Assembly: GCF_001881565.1 (NCBI RefSeq)
Contig: NZ_MPDJ01000004.1
Coordinates: 616,163-680,162 of the forward strand
Reading direction: 5' to 3'
Length of the DNA stretch: 64,000 nt
From: Eisenbergiella tayi
Lineage (GTDB): Bacteria > Bacillota > Clostridia > Lachnospirales > Lachnospiraceae
Positions within the stretch are counted from its first letter, which is position 1, and each line of letters starts with the position of its first letter. Of this stretch, positions 15,753-22,938 are shown one piece after another. Below the pieces are notes generated by a model, which saw nothing but the letters and a program-made list of their open reading frames with translations, was not told the origin of the DNA and made no database searches. A program made the translations under genes and the position numbers.

Positions 15753-16701
15753 AGGTCTCACCTGCCTTTTCAAAATATTTACTGTATATTTCGTCCAAAT
15801 CACCGCCGCGCTGGCGGAGTCTGCGCAAATCATAGCCGTTCATCAGCAGTGTCACAATCACATCATTATGGCAGTCTCTGTCAGAATGAACAAGAATCAT
15901 CTCATTTTCTTTTGTGATTTTCTTTACGCCTTCCACTGTATGAAGCAGGTTTTCCAGCCTGTCGTCATGGGGATAGGCCTCCAGCTCCAGAATATAGTTT
16001 CCTTCGCTCTGCAGCTGCACCGCCAGTTCACCCACCGAACCGCATGCGATGAGTTTTCCTTTTACAAAAATACCCACACGGTCACATATCTGCTGCACCT
16101 GGTGCAGCTGGTGGGACGAAATCAGTATGGTTCTCTGATCTTCTTCCGACAGCTGCCTGATAAGGGCGAGAAGCTCCCGCATGCCCTCAGGATCGATTCC
16201 GAGCGTGGGCTCATCCATAATAATAATCTGGGGATCCTTCATCAGAACGTCCGCAATTCCCAGCCTCTGCTTCATACCGTGGGAATAGGTGCCGGTCTTG
16301 CGATCGGCAGCATTTGTCATGCCCACTCTTTTCAGCATTTCGTCAATTCTTTTTTCCAGTTCTTCGCCCTGCAGGCCATTGAGGCGGCCCGTAAACCGCA
16401 GGTTCTGCCTGCCGGTCATATCCGGGTAAAAGCCCACATTATCCGGAAGGTACCCGGTTATTTTTTTCACCTGAAGGGAATCCCTTGTGCAATCGTAACC
16501 GCAGATCTGCGCACGTCCCCCGGACGGCTCTGTCAGCCCCAGAAGCATCAGCGTGGTAGTTGTCTTTCCTGCCCCGTTCGGTCCGAGCAGTCCGAAGACC
16601 TCGCCCTTGCGGATTTCCAGAAAAAGCTTGTCCACCGCGGTAATTCCGCCGTAACGCTTGGAAAGTCCTTCTGTTTTAATTATCGTTTCTGACATAATCA
16701 T
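15670..16701 (-). CDS. ABC transporter ATP-binding protein
   Basis: A 343-residue ATPase. Walker A is GPNGAGKTT (~39-47), the signature reads YSHGMKQR in the ABC C-loop position, Walker B is IIIMDEPTLGIDP, and the H-loop is SSHQLHQVQ. The ~100 residues after the core resemble the regulatory tail of NatA/CcmA-type exporters. The start overlaps the stop of the NEW3 protein gene by four bases, and the C-terminal tail overlaps the permease start. Direction of transport is export by family; the substrate is unknown. Confidence 0.92.
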   Translation of the reverse strand: MIMSETIIKTEGLSKRYGGITAVDKLFLEIRKGEVFGLLGPNGAGKTTTTLMLLGLTEPSGGRAQICGYDCTRDSLQVKKITGYLPDNVGFYPDMTGRQNLRFTGRLNGLQGEELEKRIDEMLKRVGMTNAADRKTGTYSHGMKQRLGIADVLMKDPQIIIMDEPTLGIDPEGMRELLALIRQLSEEDQRTILISSHQLHQVQQICDRVGIFVKGKLIACGSVGELAVQLQSEGNYILELEAYPHDDRLENLLHTVEGVKKITKENEMILVHSDRDCHNDVIVTLLMNGYDLRRLRQRGGDLDEIYSKYFEKAGETYDSDTGKRKGFRDNFRSLVRHALGKGK

Positions 16702-17891
16702 CGTCTCCCATACTTATGGAATACCCAGCCAAGGCCGGCAAATACGCATACGATCAAGAGAACTCCCACCACGCCCCATATTGTCTCCGTCTTTACGGAA
16801 ATACGGAATTCCGCGCTGTCCGAGGTATCGGAATTTGAGGCTTTGACAGAAACCACGTAGTCGCCGGAAAGGGCGTCTTCTCCCGGAGTTATGTATGCGG
16901 TCACTTCCACGGAAGCACCTGCTTCAATGACATCAATGACCGGCTGGCTGAAGCTGACATTCCAGCCGTCAGGGGCCGTGGATGACAGATTCACATTTGT
17001 CAGATCCGTGTTTCCGTTATTGACGATTTTCAGAGCCACTTCTTTTTGCTTATTGGCATAGGCTTCGGTGCTCAGCCGGCCGCTGGGTGTTGTCACGTCC
17101 ATGGCATATTTTCCGGTAATGGTTGCCGTAAGATCGGTCTTGAGATTCTCCCCTGCGGAAACGGCCGCACAGGAAATGGTATATGCCCCTGCTTCCGCAT
17201 CGGCAGCAGGCGTTACCCCTACCGTAATCGTCTGGCTTTTACGCGGCTCCATGGAAATACTGTTGACCGGGCTGCTCTCTCCGGAGGGTGTAAAGGTCAC
17301 GCTCCAGCCGGCAGGAGCATTGGATGAAAAACTGTAGTTCTGCTCCGTGGCGCTGTTATTCACCAGTGTGGCATCAAAGCTGAAGCTGGCTCCCGATGCC
17401 CCTTCCTGTTCAGGATATTCTGATCGGAAGCTGCTGCCTCCCACCTCTTCCTCTGTCACCTTCAGGTTCAGTGTGAGCGTATCGGAGGCCTCTCCCGCTG
17501 TATATGCCCGCAGGACCACCTCATAATCTCCGCCTGCCGCTTCTTCCGGTATGGTCAGGTTATAGACTGCCTTTCCGTCATTATCACCGCTTTTTACATA
17601 TACCTGGCTCACTTCACTCCCGTTTCCGGTAAAATAGCCTTTCCAGCCCTCCGGCAGGGATACCGTCTCCAGGGACACCGACATACCAGCCCCTGTGGTA
17701 TTCGAAAAATCAAGGGAAAAGGTCAGTTCATCCCCTGCCGTCACCGACATTCCCGGATATCCGGTGCTCATCTGCAGCCCTCCTGCCGCAGATACCTCCC
17801 TGCCGGCTCCCAAAAGCAAAAGTACCGGCAAAACCAGCGCTGCCATTATATGCATGGCTGTTTTCCTCCGCGAACCTGCAAATCCATTCAT
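16698..17891 (-). CDS. Membrane-anchored NEW3-repeat protein of an ABC exporter
   Basis: A 397-residue protein with a signal peptide (MNGFAGSRRKTAMHIMAALV to about residue 32). It has three or four NEW3/COG1470-type Ig-like repeats, each with a conserved W: LPEGWKGYF, APAGWSVTF, APDGWNVSF. A C-terminal membrane helix is followed by a short basic tail (FHKYGRR). Similar proteins precede ABC-2 exporters in Firmicutes and are thought to be extracytoplasmic subunits. I chose the ATG at 17891 because of AGGAGA nine bases before it; the ~60-codon extension upstream is not supported. A TATAAT box lies near 17,990. The gene is separated from the kinase upstream by a strong terminator. Confidence 0.85.
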   Translation of the reverse strand: MNGFAGSRRKTAMHIMAALVLPVLLLLGAGREVSAAGGLQMSTGYPGMSVTAGDELTFSLDFSNTTGAGMSVSLETVSLPEGWKGYFTGNGSEVSQVYVKSGDNDGKAVYNLTIPEEAAGGDYEVVLRAYTAGEASDTLTLNLKVTEEEVGGSSFRSEYPEQEGASGASFSFDATLVNNSATEQNYSFSSNAPAGWSVTFTPSGESSPVNSISMEPRKSQTITVGVTPAADAEAGAYTISCAAVSAGENLKTDLTATITGKYAMDVTTPSGRLSTEAYANKQKEVALKIVNNGNTDLTNVNLSSTAPDGWNVSFSQPVIDVIEAGASVEVTAYITPGEDALSGDYVVSVKASNSDTSDSAEFRISVKTETIWGVVGVLLIVCVFAGLGWVFHKYGRR

Positions 17892-18017
17892 AATTCCTAT
17901 CTCTCCTTTTTTCTTATTCTCGCAAAAGCAATGGTTAAGATTGAAAACCAATTTACCCACTGCCCGCGGACTGCTTTTTGTATTTGAAATTATATACGTC
18001 CAAGTATAAATGAACTT

Positions 18018-18055
18018 AAAAAAAGACTCCGCAAACGGCCCCCGTTTACGGAATC
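18018..18055 (-). terminator. Terminator after the histidine kinase gene
   Basis: GATTCCGTAAACGG pairs with CCGTTTGCGGAGTC (14 bp, one wobble) and is followed by TTTTTTT on the minus strand. It separates the two-component operon from the NEW3/ABC operon. Confidence 0.9.
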
Positions 18056-18079
18056 TGTGTGAAAATTTTGTGAACTTTG

Positions 18080-19327
18080 TCAAAGCTGTATGTTTTTCCC
18101 GGCAATCCCCGGCAGCACCACAGTAAACACCAGATTTCCGGCTTCATAGGCCGCCCCGATTCTGCCCTTGTGGCCTTCCGTCACCGCCCTTGCAATAGAA
18201 AGTCCGATCCCATAACCGCCGCTTTGGCGGGAACGGGAACTGTCCGCCCGATAGAACCGGTCAAACAGATGAGGGACCTGGGCCGTATCCATATCCCGGC
18301 ATGGATTGGCCACCTGGAGCACCACCTGTCTGCCTTTCTGCCTCAGCCGCAGCGCCACGGTGCCTGAAGGATCACAGTATTTTACCCCGTTGTCCAAAAG
18401 TATTGTCATCAGACGGATGATGGAATCCTCCTGGCCTCTCATATACACACCCGGGTCGATTTCAGCATTAAGCTGCTTTCCCTGCATTTGGGCCAGAGTA
18501 CGGAAGGAATCCGCATTGGCTTCCGCAATCTGGCTGACGCTGAATTCGGTAAATTCGCTCTCCTTCACATACTCTTCTGATTTTGACAGCTCTATCAGGT
18601 CTTTAATCAGACTGTCCAGCCGCTTTACCTGGTTGCGGATACTCTCCGTCCATTCATCCTTTCCCTTTGTAAGCTCCAGAACGCCGGTGTTGGCGGATAT
18701 GATGCCAAGTGGTGTTTTCAGTTCATGGGAGACATCCGTCAGGAAACGCTTCTGCCGTTCTATATTTTCCGCAAATGGCCGGATCACCCTGCCGGAAAGA
18801 AGCAGAAGCAGGAAAAAAACCAGAGTCACGCAGCATACGATAACCAGCAGCGTCACCTGAAGCACGTTGTAGACCGACTGCAGCTGGAGAAAGCAGTTCA
18901 ATACCACAATGGTGCTCTCCTCCCCCTTCTCATAAACCTGATACCGGTAATAGCCGTTAAATCCGCTTTTCTTCCCATCCCTGATTATTTCACTGACCAG
19001 ATCCACCACTTTTTCCCGATCCAGGGCGGCGATGTGCTCCATTTCCACTTCCCGCACCTCCCGCTTCTTTGTCAGATGAACAATGCAGTATCTGGTTTCA
19101 AAGGGGGTTTCTTCCGTAATCTGGAAACCGCCCGCCACATCAGGCCGTTCTCCGTCCGAAAGCGGAAAGGTTCCGTCATTCTGATAGAGAAGTTCGATCG
19201 CCGTATCCGCCAGCCTTGTTATCCGGTACAGATTTCCCAGGTTTATGGATGCCCCTATCACACACAGCGTCCCTGTCAGGGACAGCATTGCAATCATAAG
19301 GAATCGTCTGCGCAGCGCCTCAATCAT
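18080..19327 (-). CDS. Membrane sensor histidine kinase
   Basis: A 415-residue kinase. Membrane helices lie at about 10-30 and 160-182 and frame a ~130-residue extracellular sensor. No HAMP domain is obvious. HisKA has FLTDVSHELKTPLGIISANT with the phosphoacceptor His around residue 204. HATPase_c has LLDNGVKYC (N box), DRFYRADSSRSRQSGGYGIGL (F/G1 region) and VFTVVLPG. The start overlaps the stop of the response regulator gene (ATGA). The operon also contains an alarmone synthetase. The signal sensed is unknown. Confidence 0.9.
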   Translation of the reverse strand: MIEALRRRFLMIAMLSLTGTLCVIGASINLGNLYRITRLADTAIELLYQNDGTFPLSDGERPDVAGGFQITEETPFETRYCIVHLTKKREVREVEMEHIAALDREKVVDLVSEIIRDGKKSGFNGYYRYQVYEKGEESTIVVLNCFLQLQSVYNVLQVTLLVIVCCVTLVFFLLLLLSGRVIRPFAENIERQKRFLTDVSHELKTPLGIISANTGVLELTKGKDEWTESIRNQVKRLDSLIKDLIELSKSEEYVKESEFTEFSVSQIAEANADSFRTLAQMQGKQLNAEIDPGVYMRGQEDSIIRLMTILLDNGVKYCDPSGTVALRLRQKGRQVVLQVANPCRDMDTAQVPHLFDRFYRADSSRSRQSGGYGIGLSIARAVTEGHKGRIGAAYEAGNLVFTVVLPGIAGKNIQL

Positions 19328-20004
19328 TCTTTTTCCTCCACCTTAAGCATGTAGCCCCGTCCGCGGCTGGCTGTAATTTTAACATTGGCGCCCAAAGCGG
19401 AAAGCTTCCTGCGCAGGTAAGAAATATATGCCCATACGACGTTGATTTCACTCTCGCTCTCATAGCCCCAGATCCGTTCCATAAACTGCTCCGTGGAAAT
19501 AAAACGCCCCTGCTGCCTCATGAGCAGCTCCATCATCTGGAACTCCTTATTTCCCAGACGGACAGCCATTTCATCACGAGAGAGTTCAAAGGTAGAACGG
19601 TTCAGGCTGATATTCCCCACCGTCAGTATATGGGAAGTGAACACCCCGTTTCTGCGGGTAAGCGCTCTCACCCTGGCGATAAATTCTCCCACATCAAAGG
19701 GCTTCGGCAGATAATCATCCGCCCCGCAGTTCAGCCCTTCTATCCTGTCTTCCACCTGCCCTTTGGCTGTCAGGAGCAAAATAGGGGTGGAAATGTTGTT
19801 TTCCCTCAGCTGCTCCAATACCTGCAGGCCGTTAAGCTTAGGCATCATAATATCCAGCACAAGGCAGTCATAGGTTTCCGCCAGGCCATAATCCAGCGCC
19901 GCCTGGCCGTCATACACAATATCCACGGAATAATGCTCATGCTTTAGAATGGCTTCCAGAGCCTGCGTCATTTCCCGTTCATCGTCCGCTATTAATACAC
20001 GCAT
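19324..20004 (-). CDS. OmpR/PhoB-family response regulator
   Basis: A 226-residue regulator. The receiver domain at 1-115 has the acidic pair DDE (residues 7-9), the phosphoacceptor Asp in LVLDIMMPKLNG (about 51), Thr in LLLTAKG and Lys in YLPKPF. A winged-helix DNA-binding domain follows with RLGNKEFQMMELLMRQQGRF and VVWAYISYLRRKLSALGANV before SRGRGYML. It overlaps the alarmone synthetase gene by 13 bases upstream and the kinase gene downstream. The target genes cannot be read; the adjacent ABC operon is the obvious candidate, by analogy with BceRS-like arrangements. Confidence 0.93.
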   Translation of the reverse strand: MRVLIADDEREMTQALEAILKHEHYSVDIVYDGQAALDYGLAETYDCLVLDIMMPKLNGLQVLEQLRENNISTPILLLTAKGQVEDRIEGLNCGADDYLPKPFDVGEFIARVRALTRRNGVFTSHILTVGNISLNRSTFELSRDEMAVRLGNKEFQMMELLMRQQGRFISTEQFMERIWGYESESEINVVWAYISYLRRKLSALGANVKITASRGRGYMLKVEEKE

Positions 20005-20666
20005 TTATCCCCGTCCCTTCCTTCCTGATTTTCCCGGATCATTTCCCTGATTGTTGACAGGGAAAGGTCTGTGGACGCGATTTCATCCGCGCACCGCTTC
20101 AGTTCTTTTTTCATAAACTCCTGATTGGATATATCTTTTTTATATTTCAGTCCATGCTCGATACTGGCCCAGCAGTCCATGGCAATGGTTCTCAGCTGCA
20201 GTTCCAGCCAGAGGCTGTTATCCGCTCCTGCTTCTCCCACAAAGCGCAGGGGGAAATGGATGATCATGTGGTAACTGCGATAACCGTTGGGCTTCGGACT
20301 GGCAATATAATCCTTTGCCTGAAAAAGTCTGACCCCCGGAATTTCCATAATCAAATCCACCATGCTGTATACATCCTCCACAAAAGGACAGATAATACGC
20401 ACGCCGGCTGCATCGTACACTTTCTGCAGGGCATTCTCCCGGCAGACCTCCAGGTCCATACGCCGCAGCTTTTCCGTCATGCTGTCCGCTTTTTTAATAC
20501 GCGCCCGGCAGGAGGACACCGGATCCCGTCCCGTAACGGCTTTCCGGTACCGTCTCAGCATTTCTATGCAGGATAGAAATTCCGTAAGCGTTCCCGTAAG
20601 CAGTATCAGCTGATCCCCGTATAGATCCTTTTCCTTTTCGGTAATATCCATTTCAAAATATTCCAT
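19992..20666 (-). CDS. Small alarmone synthetase (RelA/SpoT-type, YjbM-like)
   Basis: A 224-residue single-domain GTP pyrophosphokinase that would make (p)ppGpp from ATP and GTP or GDP. The RelA_SpoT core has AAGVRIICPFVEDVYSMVDL, the ATP/GTP-binding DYIASPKPNGYRSYHMII and the ELQLRTIAMDCWASIEHGLK block with the catalytic Glu. No hydrolase, TGS or ACT domains are present, so it is a stand-alone synthetase like YjbM/RelQ or YwaC/RelP. It opens the operon with the response regulator and kinase and is read with a 13-base overlap into the regulator. The ribosome site is GGAG at 5 bases. Co-transcription of an alarmone synthetase with a two-component system is uncommon. Confidence 0.9.
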   Translation of the reverse strand: MEYFEMDITEKEKDLYGDQLILLTGTLTEFLSCIEMLRRYRKAVTGRDPVSSCRARIKKADSMTEKLRRMDLEVCRENALQKVYDAAGVRIICPFVEDVYSMVDLIMEIPGVRLFQAKDYIASPKPNGYRSYHMIIHFPLRFVGEAGADNSLWLELQLRTIAMDCWASIEHGLKYKKDISNQEFMKKELKRCADEIASTDLSLSTIREMIRENQEGRDGDKCVY

Positions 20667-20876
20667 AAATACTCCTTTATTGTAAAATTTCCATGTTTTC
20701 CTGTCAATATCTGCGGATCCGTACGTGTGGTCTGTGTGCGGATCCGTGTGTGCGGTTTTGGAATGTCCTCATTCCCGGTATGCCTTCGGTTCTGTCATAC
20801 CGCCCCTCTGATGTCTCTTCCTTAATTTATATATCTCTTTCCGGCTCCCGGCAAAAGTTCTTACAGCCATCGTTCT

Positions 20877-21320
20877 TCAGTCCAGCTTCAGACTGCACAG
20901 GATCCCTCCCGTCCCATCAGGCCGGAAAATAACATCCACGCTGGCGGCATTCCTTGCCGCACAAATCCGGATATGATTATTCTCCAGCACAGCCGCATCC
21001 GTGACCTGGCTTGTCAGCATTTTCAAAACAGCCTCTCCCAGTTCTGTTCCTGAAGCGCTGTACATCCTTATTTCCATTATTTCATCTTCCTTCCATCCGG
21101 AAATTTCAAGTATTCCTCTGTCATCCGCAACCCATTTTCGTATTTCCCTGCCTTCCTCCGCTTCTATTTCACCGCCGGGCAGTGCAGCTCCTTTTGCATC
21201 CTGCAGCGTTATACATATCTTTGCCTGTCGGTTTTCTTCCTCCTCCTTTTCCCCGCAGGCCGCCAGTATACAAACAGCAGCCAGCAGCAAAACGGCGGTT
21301 TTCACGGCTCTTCTGTCCAT
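20877..21320 (-). CDS. Small lipoprotein of unknown function
   Basis: A 147-residue protein. From the ATG at 21320 (TGGAGGAAATAT upstream) it has a lipoprotein signal: basic MDRRAVK, a hydrophobic core and a LAAC lipobox with the cysteine near residue 22. The mature part is short and acidic at first (GEKEEEENRQAK), then beta-rich (ICITLQDAKGAALPGGEIEA, ISGWKEDEIMEIRMYSASGT). No family recognised. It lies 210 bases upstream of the alarmone synthetase, same strand, and could be in the same transcript; no terminator was seen between them. Confidence 0.7.
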   Translation of the reverse strand: MDRRAVKTAVLLLAAVCILAACGEKEEEENRQAKICITLQDAKGAALPGGEIEAEEGREIRKWVADDRGILEISGWKEDEIMEIRMYSASGTELGEAVLKMLTSQVTDAAVLENNHIRICAARNAASVDVIFRPDGTGGILCSLKLD

Positions 21321-21406
21321 ATATTTCCTCCATTCCTCCACTCTATAACGCAGCCTGATACTTTATTTAATAGGAAGATACTAACAGACATACTATAAAG
21401 ACACTT

Positions 21407-21437
21407 AAAAAAAGCCGAGCTGACACCCGGCTTTTTT
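21407..21437. terminator. Bidirectional terminator between divergent genes
   Basis: AAAAAAGCCG ... CGGCTTTTTT forms a stem with a U-run in either direction. It lies between the lipoprotein gene (minus) and the recombinase gene (plus). Confidence 0.6.
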
Positions 21438-21562
21438 CTCCTTCCTTATTTTATGTAAAAGCTATAGACAGTGGGATTTTATATAATACAAGGCCATTCG
21501 TATGAATTTCAGAGGATACGGTACAATAATAGTGTAGTATTTTAAATATGGAGGAAAACATC

Positions 21563-22420
21563 ATGCGAAAAAAAGACCAACTGAAAACGATTACCCCCGA
21601 ACTGATACGCCAATACAGTATCTATCTGCAGGAACAGGAAAAAAGTACCGCCACCATTGAAAAATATATCCACGATCTGACCGCCCTCTACAAATATCTG
21701 GAAGGACAGGAGCTCACCAAAACTGCCCTGCTTCGCTGGAAAGGCCATTTGACAGAGGATTACGCTCCTTCCAGTATCAATACCATGCTTGCCGCAATGA
21801 ACGGTCTCCTGGATTTCTGCGGCCTGGCTGCATTAAAAGTGAAACCGCTGAAAATTCAGAGATCTCTGTTTTCCGACGGTGAAAAGGAGCTGACCCGTGA
21901 GGAATATATACGGCTGATACGCGCCGCCGAACAGGATGGCAGCGAACGCCTGTCCCTTGTTATCCAAACCATCTGTGCCACAGGTATCCGTGTGTCGGAA
22001 CTGCAGTTCATCACAGCAGAAGCCATTCAGTCCGGCAGGGCGGAAATCAGCAACAAGGGCAAGCACCGTACCATTTTTCTGCCCGGCAAGCTGTGCAGGC
22101 TGCTGAAAAAGTACCTGAAAAAAGAAAAAAGAACAACCGGAGCCGTTTTTGTCACCAGGACGGGAAAACCGCTCAATCGTTCTAATATTTGGCGTGATAT
22201 GAAAGCCTTGTGTGAAAGTGCAGATGTAGAACCGGAAAAGGTATTTCCTCACAACCTGCGCCATCTGTTCGCCCGGACCTACTACACACTTGAAAAGGAT
22301 CTTTCCCGCCTGGCTGATATTCTGGGCCACTCCAACGTCAATACGACACGCATATATACCATGGAGAGCGGCACGGTCCATGCCCGGCAGATGGAGCGTA
22401 TCGGGCTGATTATCACATAA
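21563..22420 (+). CDS. Tyrosine site-specific recombinase (XerC/D-like)
   Basis: A 285-residue recombinase. The SAM-like core-binding domain covers residues 10-90 (RQYSIYLQEQEKSTATIEKY region), and the catalytic domain has all active residues. These are Arg in ATGIRVSEL, Lys in NKGKHRT, His-x-x-Arg in HNLRHLFA, His in LGHSN and the nucleophile Tyr in TRIYTM. I start at the ATG at 21563, 13 bases after GGAGG, not at the ATG embedded in that site. The stop codon (22418-22420) directly touches the left arm of a perfect 24-bp inverted repeat, and a 238-bp segment separates the arms. The recombinase most likely acts there, inverting that segment (inference), rather than on dif, because it is not linked to other Xer-type cell-division genes. 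Confidence 0.9.
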   Translation: MRKKDQLKTITPELIRQYSIYLQEQEKSTATIEKYIHDLTALYKYLEGQELTKTALLRWKGHLTEDYAPSSINTMLAAMNGLLDFCGLAALKVKPLKIQRSLFSDGEKELTREEYIRLIRAAEQDGSERLSLVIQTICATGIRVSELQFITAEAIQSGRAEISNKGKHRTIFLPGKLCRLLKKYLKKEKRTTGAVFVTRTGKPLNRSNIWRDMKALCESADVEPEKVFPHNLRHLFARTYYTLEKDLSRLADILGHSNVNTTRIYTMESGTVHARQMERIGLIIT

Positions 22421-22706
22421 TTTCGGTTCTGTTGTAGCCACATTGATCGAATAGGCTTTATACATATTAAACTATACCCTATTGGCATGGAAATTGGCAA
22501 GTATTTCTCAAAGATTATCGATATAAGATATTCCCGGACATGAAAACCAGCGAGAAAAAAAGGAACTTTTATCTCGCTTGCTTTGTTGTACCCTGAATTC
22601 GGAAAATTTTATTTTATACGCTAAAAATATACCGGCAGATGGTTTATTTAAACCTACTGTTAATCAGGCAATACATTAGAGAAATGTGGCTACAACAGAA
22701 CCGAAA
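22421..22706. repeat. 24-bp perfect inverted repeats framing a 238-bp segment (putative invertible element)
   Basis: The left arm (22421-22444) starts TTTCGGTTCTGTTG and ends GCCACATT. The right arm (22683-22706) is its exact reverse complement. A 238-bp AT-rich, non-coding segment lies between them. It contains a small hairpin (AGCGAGA/TCTCGCT near 22,551-22,580) and several weak promoter-like boxes, none convincing: TTGATC with a 17-base spacer on the plus strand, and TTGCCT on the minus strand. The arrangement recombinase / inverted repeats / promoter region of the next gene is that of phase-variable promoter switches. A 286-bp MITE with terminal repeats is the main alternative, but no target duplication is visible. 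Confidence 0.7.
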
Positions 22707-22707
22707 A

Positions 22708-22750
22708 TCTGTTGTGCTCTTTTTTATATCCCCACAACAGAACCGAAATT
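22708..22750. repeat. Third, partial copy of the recombinase repeat
   Basis: ACAACAGAACCGAAATT at 22734-22750 repeats the outer 17 bases of the left arm in inverse orientation, including two flanking bases that the right arm lacks. TCTGTTGTG (22708-22716) and CACAACAGA (22733-22741) also form a perfect 9-bp hairpin. A second, imperfect crossover site 50 bp further right is possible. Confidence 0.6.
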
Positions 22751-22938
22751 GTGTAGTAAACCGTCTCCTGCATGATTAAGAATACAGGCCGGTTTTCTCC
22801 TGCCTTCCATCCGGTTCTGCCGCTCACACCGTTTTAATTATTGGTCTTTGCATCAGGGCAGACAGACAGCACTAAGAAATCGCCAAATGCTGCTATACCA
22901 AAGAAACAGTAGGCAATTATGCAGAGGAGGAATACCCA

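Noticed and set aside
22421..22706. MITE as explanation for the 24-bp repeats
   Set aside because: No flanking target duplication and exact abutment to a recombinase gene favour an invertible element; kept only as an alternative.
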